From Microbulbifer aggregans (GTDB taxonomy: Bacteria > Pseudomonadota > Gammaproteobacteria > Pseudomonadales > Cellvibrionaceae), in assembly GCF_020524005.1 (NCBI RefSeq), contig NZ_JAIVKK010000008.1, forward strand, positions 62,001 to 126,000: 64,000 bases of DNA, given 5' to 3'. This document shows positions 12,249-20,736 of this stretch, one piece after another. The translations under genes were made by a program, and so were the position numbers. The notes beneath the pieces are model-generated. The model saw nothing but the letters and a program-made list of their open reading frames with translations, did not search any database and was not told the DNA's origin. Position 1 is the stretch's first letter; every line of letters begins with the position of its first letter.

Positions 12249-13211
12249 TCAGAGTTTCCACTGTCGTTGGCTGGCTATGAAATTTCGCCAAAGATCGCGC
12301 CGCGAAACAAAACGCGAGTCGCCCAGGGAAAGCACCGCGAATCCGAGGAAGCGCAGCTGGCTTCCCAGCGCAATCAACCGGCGTGCCACAGCTACCTTCA
12401 GGGCAGAGCCATGCTTGTGGAAATACCTGACTTTAGAGCGGTAAAGATGGTTGAGTTTATTGAAACCTGACAGAGTCTGACTGCCCGCATGCATGATCAG
12501 TGCGCGCTCGGTCACCCGCGGTCGCGCCCCCAAACAGCGAGCTCGACGGCAAAGGTCGATTTCTTCCGAGTACAGAAAGAAATCCTCATCGAAGCCATCA
12601 AGCCGCCGGAACAGCGTATGATCAATCAACAGGAAACACCCGGAAATCGCGTCCACTTCGCCACTTTTCTGCAACGACCGCCGGGAATAACCACCACTGG
12701 TGCGACCGAGTACCCGGCTGAATAGCCTGTCGAGACCGAGACTCCAGCACACAAGGTCGAGCAGTGCAGGCTCACGCCAGGCTGACTTTCCATCCAACTC
12801 GCCCTGTGTATTGCAGGTAAAGCCGCCCCAGATACCACAATGGGGATTTTCCCGCGCAAACGTTAACAGGTTGCTCAAGCTGTCGTGCTGCAAGCGCACA
12901 TCCGGATTCAGAAAAAGGATTGGCGCCTTATTAGCGTCAGTTTTCGTACCCAGGTTTGTAATCGCGCGGGCACCCAGATTACAACCGGCGGCGAAGCCCA
13001 GGTTGTGCTCGGATTCAATAAGATGGATTCGCGGCAACTGAAGCGCGCGCAGGAGAGTGCGTGAATCATCGCTGGAAGCATTGTCCACCACAAAAAAATT
13101 GATGGATTCGAGAGGGAGATCCCCTTCGACAATATCCGCCAGTAAACGACAGATTTCCACCCCGCAGTTGTAACAGACAATCACGATATTGAGTTCAGAA
13201 GATCTCTGCAC
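12249..13211 (-). CDS. Family 2 glycosyltransferase, rhamnosyltransferase-like
   Basis: A 320-residue GT2 enzyme with the pattern of WbbL/rhamnosyltransferase-like proteins: N-terminal NIVIVCYNCG, FVVDNASSDDS, the ESEHNLGFAAGCN motif typical of this subgroup, the acidic motif FLNPDVRL, and a catalytic-type stretch FLYSEEIDLCRRA. It probably transfers a deoxyhexose or hexose to the growing repeat unit. The sugar cannot be decided from sequence. It sits between the polymerase-like gene (40 bases upstream) and a second GT2 gene (1 base downstream). Confidence 0.87.
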   Translation of the reverse strand: MQRSSELNIVIVCYNCGVEICRLLADIVEGDLPLESINFFVVDNASSDDSRTLLRALQLPRIHLIESEHNLGFAAGCNLGARAITNLGTKTDANKAPILFLNPDVRLQHDSLSNLLTFARENPHCGIWGGFTCNTQGELDGKSAWREPALLDLVCWSLGLDRLFSRVLGRTSGGYSRRSLQKSGEVDAISGCFLLIDHTLFRRLDGFDEDFFLYSEEIDLCRRARCLGARPRVTERALIMHAGSQTLSGFNKLNHLYRSKVRYFHKHGSALKVAVARRLIALGSQLRFLGFAVLSLGDSRFVSRRDLWRNFIASQRQWKL

Positions 13212-13251
13212 GCCTATACCTCAACCAGGTAAATTGGACACTACGCTAGCG

Positions 13252-14598
13252 TCATGTGCTGGCGGCTGCCGCCACAGCTGCGCCGGGCCGCACTGGCGCT
13301 CGCTGCGGATGTCTCACTTCACTGACCGCGGCAACGGCACCGACAAACAGATAGAAAATGCATACCATCTGGCCAAAATAGGAAACCGCAAGAAAACTGA
13401 CACAATGCACAAAGAGCGTTACCGCCATACCCCACAGAAGCCGGCTCTCGGCCACAGTCGTAGCCAGGCGCTGCGCGCGCCCGATTCGCATAAACAATAC
13501 AAATAAAAACGCAAGAAATAGCAGCAGCTGAACAATGCCACCGTTCACGCCCTCAAGAACATACTGATTGGTAATATCCTGCAGCCCCCAACCCCAATGC
13601 CCTGTCGTATTAGTGCCGAATGCCCACCACTCACTAAAATGATTGATCGCCTGCTGGATAAGATTGTAGCGATGCCAGCCGGTGGAACCGCCGGCAATAT
13701 CGATGCGGGAAATCAGGTGCCAAACAGACATTTCCATCGACAGCTGTAAAATCAGTAATACCGCTGCCATAGCCATAAACATCGGTCGCATATAGCGGCG
13801 CCAGGCATAAAGTGCGAGCCCGATATATCCACACATCAATGCGACGACCGGCGTACTGGAGGCCGAAGCAACAACAATCAACGGCATCGCGACGATCGCA
13901 GCGCTGATCAACAGACGTGCACCGGTTTTCCCCTGCCACAGAGCAATGAGACATGGCACTATGGTTGCCCAGCAAATACCAGCCATAATCGGGTGCGAAA
14001 ACGGTCCCTGCGCGCGCAGGCGGCCATTGCGCAACATGGTTTCTTCAGGCACACCGCCAAATATTGAAAACAGGTTCCGGCCGCTAAGTTGCTCAAGCGC
14101 AAAGAATGCAAGCATTGGGATCGATACCACCGCGAAACACAGCAGCACTCGACGCATATCCTGATAAGAACGCAAATAGGCTCGCCCCAGCAGATAGGCC
14201 CCAAACGTATCGATGGCACCACCAGCGCTGGTGACCACCCCGGCGAGGCCGCCGCTTAAAACCCCCGTAGCCAGCAGGCTCCACGCAGCCGCAAGCGCGA
14301 TTAACGTGTCCGGCATGCCCCAGCGTATCGTACGCAACTGGCCATGCAGCATCGCCACAAACAACGTGGCAAGAATCATGATGCGTACAAAGGTAAAGTC
14401 GAGAGAGAGGATGGCGATACGCTGAGCGCCAGGTAGCGCTACCGCGATCAGCATTAATGGCAGCAAATGATAGCGCCTTGGGAGAATCAGCAACGCACCA
14501 ATCGCGCACAAAAGCATTGCGAGCCCAATCGGGTGCACTACCGTCTGATCGGCCCAGAGCGACCCACCAAAGTGCTCCGGCATTACCCGTTCATTCAT
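13252..14598 (-). CDS. O-antigen polymerase/ligase-type membrane protein (Wzy/WaaL-like)
   Basis: A 448-residue polytopic inner-membrane protein with about ten to twelve hydrophobic segments (such as AMLLCAIGALLILP, FVRIMILATLFVAML and LLLFLAFLFVLF) and a large central periplasmic loop with GWHRYNLIQQAINHF. This layout fits the O-antigen ligase/Wzy polymerase superfamily. As the only such protein in a locus with a flippase and a Wzc, it is the best candidate for the repeat-unit polymerase. The start ATG is preceded by GGAGGT. It is followed 40 bases later by the rhamnosyltransferase-like gene. Sequence alone does not separate polymerase from ligase. Confidence 0.82.
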   Translation of the reverse strand: MNERVMPEHFGGSLWADQTVVHPIGLAMLLCAIGALLILPRRYHLLPLMLIAVALPGAQRIAILSLDFTFVRIMILATLFVAMLHGQLRTIRWGMPDTLIALAAAWSLLATGVLSGGLAGVVTSAGGAIDTFGAYLLGRAYLRSYQDMRRVLLCFAVVSIPMLAFFALEQLSGRNLFSIFGGVPEETMLRNGRLRAQGPFSHPIMAGICWATIVPCLIALWQGKTGARLLISAAIVAMPLIVVASASSTPVVALMCGYIGLALYAWRRYMRPMFMAMAAVLLILQLSMEMSVWHLISRIDIAGGSTGWHRYNLIQQAINHFSEWWAFGTNTTGHWGWGLQDITNQYVLEGVNGGIVQLLLFLAFLFVLFMRIGRAQRLATTVAESRLLWGMAVTLFVHCVSFLAVSYFGQMVCIFYLFVGAVAAVSEVRHPQRAPVRPGAAVAAAAST

Positions 14599-14656
14599 CG
14601 ACTGTTACCTCCAGTGCGACGTGCGTAAAAAATTATTGATGGCTGGAACCTTGAAG

Positions 14657-15931
14657 TCATCTGGAGGCTCCCGTAACCGGATGTCGCAAGCGCTTTCTAT
14701 AGATGCGTTTCACCGTACCGAATATCGAGCGCGCCTTGTCGACAAAATTGAGCTCGCGCCACCAGAAAGGAAAGAGCGTAAAACCGGAAAAGCGTGGCAC
14801 CGCGGCGCCAAACAAACGCAGGGTGTGCAACCGCGCCCACAGACTGCCGCGTGCCGCCAGAAGATTGGGCTGTGATCGGGGCAGCAAGCTGGCCTCGCGC
14901 TTGGTCACGGTCAGGTAACCGGCGGCAATGGCACCGTCGAGAATCTGCTGCCCGCGCGGCGTACGCGCCACAATCAGTGAGCTACCGGGCTCGCCCGGAA
15001 TTATTTCCCGGTACCAGGGATCCCCAACCGCGATGTCAGCAAATTCCCCGGTGTGATCAGGACAGATGTAACAGCGCCACTGGCGGTGACGCTGAAGAAA
15101 ACTCCAGGACTCGGCATAGCTCAATGTACGGCGCCGGGGTTCGCCGCCCGTCGCGATTTCGTCTGCCGGGACCATATAGTCCAGCGACCAGACACCGGGC
15201 CAACCATTGCCCCGATAGCGCAGGGCGCGAATCGATTCGGGGCTATCCGCACCCTGCATCGCGGCCAACTGCAGCGACGCACTGGTGGAAGGTACACCAG
15301 CACAGAAGAACGCGATGCTGAGTCCAAGGTTTTCATCCAGCTGGGGCGACTGTTTACGGGCAGCATTTACCGCCGCCGCATCGCACGGTTTGCCAATAAA
15401 TACACACTCACCTTTGGCATCAATGATCTGCTGCAACTCTGTGCAGGGGCTGGAGGGCGCGTAGCGGGAGCCGGTCGCGGCCAGCAATGCCGCGCGGTCA
15501 CGACTGAATACGGTACGGTTGCGGTATGGTTGTTCAGGATCGACACTGGTGTGCAATACACCGCGCATCTGTCGCTGTTCGAGGCAGTAGAGCGCGAGCG
15601 CGCTGGCGGCACCACCACTGGAACCGGCAAAGCGTATTTCTCCATCGCTGGCGTGGCCTTCAAGCACCTCGTATACCGGTCCCCAGGCGCTACCCAGTTC
15701 AGCGTTCAGAGCCCGATCATCTTTGTCGAAATCGTGTTCCAGGCGAGCGCCAGGGCAAGCGTGAAACGCAGCCCCGCTGGCAGCGGGCGCCCCTTCTTTC
15801 ACTCGCGGCCGAATGCCCTCCTCAGGTACATCTTCCATTGCATAGCGTTCGCGCTCAAGCGCGGCGCAAACACCGCACCCGGTACACAACTGGAAATTTC
15901 TGACTTCTTCGATGGTCTTGATAATCTGCAT
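14657..15931 (-). CDS. F420 hydrogenase/dehydrogenase beta-subunit-like Fe-S protein of a polysaccharide locus
   Basis: A 424-residue protein with an N-terminal cysteine cluster (LCTGCGVC), a glycine-rich segment GSSGGAASALALYCLE, FIGKPCDAAAV, and a C-terminal CYICPDHTGEFADIAVGDPW block. These are the landmarks of the FrhB/FdhB family (coenzyme F420 hydrogenase/dehydrogenase beta subunit). Members in polysaccharide loci of bacteria that do not make F420 are widespread, usually beside a pyruvyltransferase gene as here. Their role is not settled; a flavin and Fe-S redox step on a sugar or on the pyruvyl decoration is an inference. The Cys pattern implies at least one Fe-S cluster. It is cotranscribed with the pyruvyltransferase gene (186 bases upstream) and with the polymerase gene downstream. 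Confidence 0.82.
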   Translation of the reverse strand: MQIIKTIEEVRNFQLCTGCGVCAALERERYAMEDVPEEGIRPRVKEGAPAASGAAFHACPGARLEHDFDKDDRALNAELGSAWGPVYEVLEGHASDGEIRFAGSSGGAASALALYCLEQRQMRGVLHTSVDPEQPYRNRTVFSRDRAALLAATGSRYAPSSPCTELQQIIDAKGECVFIGKPCDAAAVNAARKQSPQLDENLGLSIAFFCAGVPSTSASLQLAAMQGADSPESIRALRYRGNGWPGVWSLDYMVPADEIATGGEPRRRTLSYAESWSFLQRHRQWRCYICPDHTGEFADIAVGDPWYREIIPGEPGSSLIVARTPRGQQILDGAIAAGYLTVTKREASLLPRSQPNLLAARGSLWARLHTLRLFGAAVPRFSGFTLFPFWWRELNFVDKARSIFGTVKRIYRKRLRHPVTGASR

Positions 15932-16085
15932 GGACTTCCATGTCCGGCCGACAACTGCGCATTAAAAGCGACCCAGCGCAAAAACGAATGAACAACCCGT
16001 TTCGCGACTGCATCAATATTAGCAGGCTACTGACAATATATTTTCAGCAGCCAGTGAGTCCGATCATCACCGTTCTATCGGATAG

Positions 16086-16113
16086 AGCGGGGAAAGCTTC
16101 GCCACTCCCCGCT
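16086..16113. repeat. Hairpin after the pyruvyltransferase gene
   Basis: Perfect 8-base arms AGCGGGGA (16086-16093) and TCCCCGCT (16106-16113) with a 12-base loop, lying a few bases beyond the stop of the minus-strand pyruvyltransferase gene. No T tract follows on the minus strand, so it may weaken rather than stop transcription into the downstream genes. Confidence 0.4.
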
Positions 16114-16116
16114 ACC

Positions 16117-17400
16117 CTAGGCAGGAACAGCGGAAGGCTCCGGCGCACAACTGGCCGCGATGGCATCCATCTGCGCCCGGGCCTGTGCCAATACGCTGGG
16201 TAACCGCTGTTGCAGCGGCTGCCGCAACATCACACGCTGTTGAAATGCGTGAAAAACGCCATCCACCAGATCAGCCGTCTCCAGATTCCGCGGGTCGAAC
16301 ACCTGCGCCTGCTGACCACAGCTGGCAAATACACCACGGGTTTTATCGCTGTAAGCAATCGCAGCTGTGGGAACACCGGATGAGAGTGCGGCGATGGTCG
16401 AGTGCATGCGCGTTCCGCAAAACCATTGCATCTGTGCAATCACCCATTTAATTTCCATCTCGTTGTATTGGTCCTCAAGTACCTTCACGCGATCGCTGAC
16501 ACCCGGCCCCAGGCACGCAATCAGGTTCCGGCAGGCGCGCAAGTCAGATTCACATTGATCCGGGGACGCCTGAACATGTGGCAGCAGTAGAATATTTACC
16601 GAAGACTCCGCCAGCATTCGTTGGATCAGGCGCTTCAGCGCGAGCGGGTAGTCGGCAGTAATACCATAGCGCCGTGCCGCATCGCGACCACCGTTATAGA
16701 TCAGGCCGCTTACATTAAGCCCAACGGTTTCCTCACTCTGCCCGCAAAGCCACGGCCGAAGCGAGTCATCCACTTTTGGCGGCGCCACCGCCGGCAACAT
16801 AAAAGCCACATCCACCCCGCAGCGATGGCGCTCCTCGTCGAAGTCCGACCCGAGTAATTCGCGCAAGATGGCAAAGCTTTCGGTATCGCGAGCCCATGCG
16901 GAATGACACCGCCGCACTATATCTTCCGCCTGTGCGCGACTTTTTTTCTCGCGAAAAGGACCATATGTCTGGGGCAACAGGATAAGCGGACGGTTTGCGC
17001 GTAGCGCTATCAGTTTTGGTTTGGTGATCAATGCGAAACGGTGGGCACCGTACAGATCGGTAAAACTATCGCCGCCACTGATGTCGAGTACTGCGCGAGA
17101 TTGTTCGATGGCCATTACTCCGGGGTTGCGAAACCCGGGTAATACCTGGCTGAGCTGCATATGCGCGAGGCTCTCGCTGCGATAGAAGCGACGACTGTTA
17201 CTCAGCCCGCAGCGGCGAACTGGCCACCGTTCCGATCCAGTCTGCAAATGGTCCGTACGTATTCCACGGCCGTTGTCAAAAATGCACAAATCCACGTCAG
17301 GGATACGCTCCCTGATTCCGAGCGCAACAGAACGCGACAGAGCACTCACGCCCAGGTTGCCCGTATCCGGTGCGGCTCCAAGTAGGGAGATAACAGTCAT
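16117..17400 (-). CDS. Polysaccharide pyruvyl transferase family protein
   Basis: A 427-residue enzyme of the polysaccharide pyruvyltransferase family (CsaB/WcaK/EpsI-like), which adds a ketal-linked pyruvate from phosphoenolpyruvate to a sugar. Family marks are the N-terminal ISLLGAAPDTGNLGVSALS, the ILLPQTYGPF motif, LLPHVQASPDQCESD, and the C-terminal WFCGTRMHSTIAALSSGVPTA block with the conserved GxRxH. It is the first gene of the minus-strand group that includes the F420-like protein, a polymerase and two glycosyltransferases, and diverges from the flippase gene. Pyruvylation would give the polymer negative charge. Confidence 0.88.
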   Translation of the reverse strand: MTVISLLGAAPDTGNLGVSALSRSVALGIRERIPDVDLCIFDNGRGIRTDHLQTGSERWPVRRCGLSNSRRFYRSESLAHMQLSQVLPGFRNPGVMAIEQSRAVLDISGGDSFTDLYGAHRFALITKPKLIALRANRPLILLPQTYGPFREKKSRAQAEDIVRRCHSAWARDTESFAILRELLGSDFDEERHRCGVDVAFMLPAVAPPKVDDSLRPWLCGQSEETVGLNVSGLIYNGGRDAARRYGITADYPLALKRLIQRMLAESSVNILLLPHVQASPDQCESDLRACRNLIACLGPGVSDRVKVLEDQYNEMEIKWVIAQMQWFCGTRMHSTIAALSSGVPTAAIAYSDKTRGVFASCGQQAQVFDPRNLETADLVDGVFHAFQQRVMLRQPLQQRLPSVLAQARAQMDAIAASCAPEPSAVPA

Positions 17401-17751
17401 GGACGGCCCTGTAGATTACTGATCCTGGTTATTCGTCGATACCCGTTGTCGTTGCCTGCGCTCGTATCCTTACAGCACAGACAGGCCGGCGGCGGTCCAC
17501 CTCAGATTAGTGTACGAGCGACAAGTTCGCTCACAGGCCGACGCCAAAAATTCCGCTAAAAATCACCCTACAAATGGCATCGAAGCACACCCGAGCCAAT
17601 TCAGTCTGTCTAAACTCAGGTGGCTTGACGCTCCTGCTACAGCGCGGGCCATCATAACTATTGCTGTACAGGCACGCCGCACGCCCGCCACCATCGGCAC
17701 GTGCCCGGTAATCCCACCAGGCGAAACGAAAGGCGAAATCAGGAGCCAGCT
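17401..17751. other. Divergent intergenic region between pyruvyltransferase and flippase genes
   Basis: About 350 bases that must hold promoters for both directions. A TTGACG at about 17631 on the plus strand has no matching -10 at normal spacing. No JUMPStart/ops element was recognised. Short reading frames here lack ribosome-binding sites. Confidence 0.4.
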
Positions 17752-19251
17752 TTGTCTGTCCGTCAGAGAATCGTGAGAGGTGCCTCGGTACTCAGCGTGA
17801 GCCAGGGCGTCGTCGCCATCAGTTCAATGCTGCGCAACATCATCATTGCGCGACACATCGATAGTGAAAATTTTGGTATTGCCACTACTTTTGCCCTCAC
17901 CATTTCACTAGTGGAAATGACCAGTAACCTGGCCCTTGATCGGGTGTTGGTTCAAGACGATGAAGGCGACAGTGATGCCATGCTCGCTTCTGCTCATTTA
18001 ATGCAGTTCGTGAAGGGGCTGCTACTTGCGCTACTGCTGATCCTAATCGCTGCGCCAGTAGCCAACCTGTTCGGTGTTCCGCACCTGATATATGGGTTCC
18101 AGCTAATTGCTGTGGTTCCTGCGCTACACGGGTTGATGCATTTCGACCTGGTGGTACGTCAACGGCAATTGGACTTTCTGCCGACGGCACTGTTCGATAC
18201 GGTGCCGGAGCTGCTGACGCTGCTCGTCGCCTGCGCCGCTGCGCTACTGTTTGACGACTTCAGAGTGATGCTGGTGGTGATCATTCTGCAGGCACTGCTC
18301 TATGTGATCGCATCACATTTACTGGCACGGCGCCCCTATCGTTGGACGTTTAACTGGCCACTGGCGCGGCGCAAACTGCGTTTCGGCTGGCCGCTGCTGA
18401 TCAACGGATTTTTGATGTTTGGTATTTTTCAGGGTGACCGCGTCATTATTGGCTCGCTGTTCGACATGCATACACTTGGCTGGTACAGCGTGGCGTTTTC
18501 CCTGTGTATGTTACCGACACTGATTTTTGCAAAGTTGAGCGCCTTCCTGCTGATGCCAGTACTCGCACGCAGCCGCGATAACCCGTTATTTTTCCGACGC
18601 TGTAGCACCCTGGCACTGACTGCCTGTACCTGCTTCGGTCTGCTGATGGTGAGCGGCTTTGCACTCGCGGGGCCAGCACTGATCCAGCTCAGTTTTGGTA
18701 CGCAATATATACAGGCTTCCAGCGTGATCACGCTGCTTGGCATCATGCAGGCTCTGCGGGTTCTCAGGATCGCGCCTTCCGTTATTGCCAATAGTCAGGG
18801 GCGTACGGAAAACGCCATGATCGCGAATATATTTCGCAGTTTTTCACTGCCGCTGGCACTGTATCTTGCCCACGCCGGCTACCCTGTTCAGGCTGTGGCG
18901 GCGAGTGGTATCGCCGGGGAGGTGGTTGCTCTGGCTGTGTCGGTATATCTGGTGCCTCTCGCTGAAGGCAAGCATTTGTTCGTTCGCCGATTACTGATAC
19001 TGACCAGTTGCGCGATAGCCGCCGGGGCAACAATCTTCATCTTTGATGACGCCGTACCTGAAGCAAAAGGTATTGGTGGACTACTACTGCAAGTCACCTA
19101 CGGCGCAGGTGTCGCGCTGCTACTCGCAGGCACACTGGCACTCTCAGATCCCGATCTGCGCGGAGAATGCCGACGCCTGTGGCAAATACGGGGAAAACGT
19201 TTCCATGCAACTTCCAAAACAATTCCTGCTGGCGAAAACACCACGCGCTGA
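17752..19251 (+). CDS. Wzx-type lipid-linked oligosaccharide flippase
   Basis: A 499-residue membrane protein of the polysaccharide transporter (PST/MATE-like) family with about twelve to fourteen hydrophobic segments. The N-terminus, VRQRIVRGASVLSVSQ followed by RNIIIARHIDSENFGIATTF, is characteristic of Wzx/lipopolysaccharide flippases. It would move the undecaprenyl-linked repeat unit to the periplasmic face. I chose the TTG start at 17752 because AGGAG lies six bases upstream; a GTG at 17701 in the same frame has no such site. The 3' end overlaps the next gene by 47 bases. The C-terminal 40 residues are hydrophilic. Confidence 0.87.
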   Translation: MSVRQRIVRGASVLSVSQGVVAISSMLRNIIIARHIDSENFGIATTFALTISLVEMTSNLALDRVLVQDDEGDSDAMLASAHLMQFVKGLLLALLLILIAAPVANLFGVPHLIYGFQLIAVVPALHGLMHFDLVVRQRQLDFLPTALFDTVPELLTLLVACAAALLFDDFRVMLVVIILQALLYVIASHLLARRPYRWTFNWPLARRKLRFGWPLLINGFLMFGIFQGDRVIIGSLFDMHTLGWYSVAFSLCMLPTLIFAKLSAFLLMPVLARSRDNPLFFRRCSTLALTACTCFGLLMVSGFALAGPALIQLSFGTQYIQASSVITLLGIMQALRVLRIAPSVIANSQGRTENAMIANIFRSFSLPLALYLAHAGYPVQAVAASGIAGEVVALAVSVYLVPLAEGKHLFVRRLLILTSCAIAAGATIFIFDDAVPEAKGIGGLLLQVTYGAGVALLLAGTLALSDPDLRGECRRLWQIRGKRFHATSKTIPAGENTTR

Positions 19252-20695
19252 GCTCCCCGGCTGGCGCAAAATGGAATACCTGGACTGGTGGCTGTCCCTC
19301 GCACCAGAAGTACCATTGATAAGAGTGCGCAACAGTAGCGGCTGCGACATCGGCCTGCTTCTCGGCTGGGTATTGTGGCGAGGCCGGCTACTGGCGGACG
19401 GCGATACGGTTGAATCGAGTGCGCAAAAACAGGGCCTGCCAGAAGAATACGATGAATATGGCGGGCGCTTCATATTCCTGTTTCCCCACAATGGAGATCT
19501 CGCAGCGGTAACAGATCCCGGCGGTCTGATGTCTCTGGTTTACAGTGCAGAGCGCGGCATCGCCGCCTCGACGCCTGCGGCCATGCAATTATTAGGCGAA
19601 TTACAGTGGGACGAAAAAATACGCCAAGCGTTTTCCGGTGGGAAGCGGGAGCAGTGGTATTCCTTTGGCGCAACGCCTTACGCTGGCGTGCAGCGCCTCA
19701 TGCCCAATCACCGATTGACACTATCCGATTTCCGCAGCACGCGGTTCTTCCCTTTGCCCGAAGGCGATGGATTGCGCGGAAACCCGGAAATTGATACGCA
19801 GAGTGTGGCAAAGTCTATCGCCCAATGTTTGCGTACCAACGTCAAAGCGCTGGTTGATGCCGGACACAATGTAGCGCACCTCACCGGGGGCTTCGATTCC
19901 CGCATGGTATTGGCTGCATCGCGGGATTTTCGCACAAAAATGCGCTTTCAGACGGTAGCTGTGGATGACCCGCGCACGCGTCTCGACTGCCATATCGCTG
20001 CACAGATAGCCCGGGAGTTTTCCCTGGAGTATCGCAAACTGCCGTTTGTGCCCCCCGCTGAAGGTGAGATCGAGCAGTGGCTCGCCCGTACTGGCGGCTG
20101 TATCGAAGACACTGTTGCCAGCTTCTGTACCACCGCACGTGTCTACAACAGCTACTGTCACGAGATTACCGGCACCTGTGGTGAATCCATGCGCACTGCC
20201 TATTGGTACTCGGGCGATGAGCAAAAGGAAACCTTGAGTGCACGGGAGCTGATGCGCCGTTGCGAATTCGTTGAAAATGAAGTGACGGAGAATCTGGCGA
20301 AACAGTGGCTGGCGTCATTGCCATCGGGTATCAGTGTCGGCAATGCGCTCGATATCGCTTATGTGGAACTTCGCCTGGGCTGTTGGGCGGGCCCAAGTAT
20401 GTACGGACACGATATCGCCCTGCCTTCTATCAGCCCATTCAACTGCGGCCGCTACTACAAAGCGCTACTCTCACTACCTGAACCGCTTCGTGCTCAAAAC
20501 AGGCTGTGTCACCTGCTGATCCAATACCTGTGGCCAGAGCTATTAAGATTCCCCATCAACCGTGCACGGGGTCTGGCCAAGCTGCTCTTCCTGCAACAGG
20601 AAATCAGGCTGATGTTGCCAGCGGAACTACGGGATCACATCAAACGACTACTGCACGGCCTCCGTGGTCGCGATCGAGAGGTACTGGAAAAATAG
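19205..20695 (+). CDS. Asparagine-synthetase-like protein of the polysaccharide locus
   Basis: A 496-residue protein with an asparagine-synthetase-type ATP-pyrophosphatase motif, HLTGGFDSRMVLAA (T227-R233), corresponding to SGGxDS. The N-terminal 200 residues look like a degenerate class-II glutaminase fold (FIFLFPHNGDLAAVTDPGG, and GVQRLMPNHRLTL), but there is no N-terminal catalytic Cys, so ammonia release from glutamine is not expected. The start at 19205 has GGGGAA upstream and lies inside the flippase gene; the longer frame from 19043 would overlap it much more. Relatives in capsule and exosortase-type loci are thought to amidate or otherwise ATP-activate a carboxylate, such as a uronic acid; the substrate here is unknown. 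Confidence 0.78.
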   Translation: MQLPKQFLLAKTPRAELPGWRKMEYLDWWLSLAPEVPLIRVRNSSGCDIGLLLGWVLWRGRLLADGDTVESSAQKQGLPEEYDEYGGRFIFLFPHNGDLAAVTDPGGLMSLVYSAERGIAASTPAAMQLLGELQWDEKIRQAFSGGKREQWYSFGATPYAGVQRLMPNHRLTLSDFRSTRFFPLPEGDGLRGNPEIDTQSVAKSIAQCLRTNVKALVDAGHNVAHLTGGFDSRMVLAASRDFRTKMRFQTVAVDDPRTRLDCHIAAQIAREFSLEYRKLPFVPPAEGEIEQWLARTGGCIEDTVASFCTTARVYNSYCHEITGTCGESMRTAYWYSGDEQKETLSARELMRRCEFVENEVTENLAKQWLASLPSGISVGNALDIAYVELRLGCWAGPSMYGHDIALPSISPFNCGRYYKALLSLPEPLRAQNRLCHLLIQYLWPELLRFPINRARGLAKLLFLQQEIRLMLPAELRDHIKRLLHGLRGRDREVLEK

Positions 20696-20736
20696 TGGGC
20701 CATACCTATTGGCTGGCCCAAGGATTTACATTTCGG

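Noticed and set aside
17401..17751. JUMPStart/ops element for the polysaccharide locus
   Set aside because: The GGCGGTAG-type ops core was not found in this or the other long gaps of the locus.
19043..19204. Longer N-terminus for the asparagine-synthetase-like protein
   Set aside because: It would overlap the flippase gene by over 200 bases and lacks a ribosome-binding site, while the ATG at 19205 has one.
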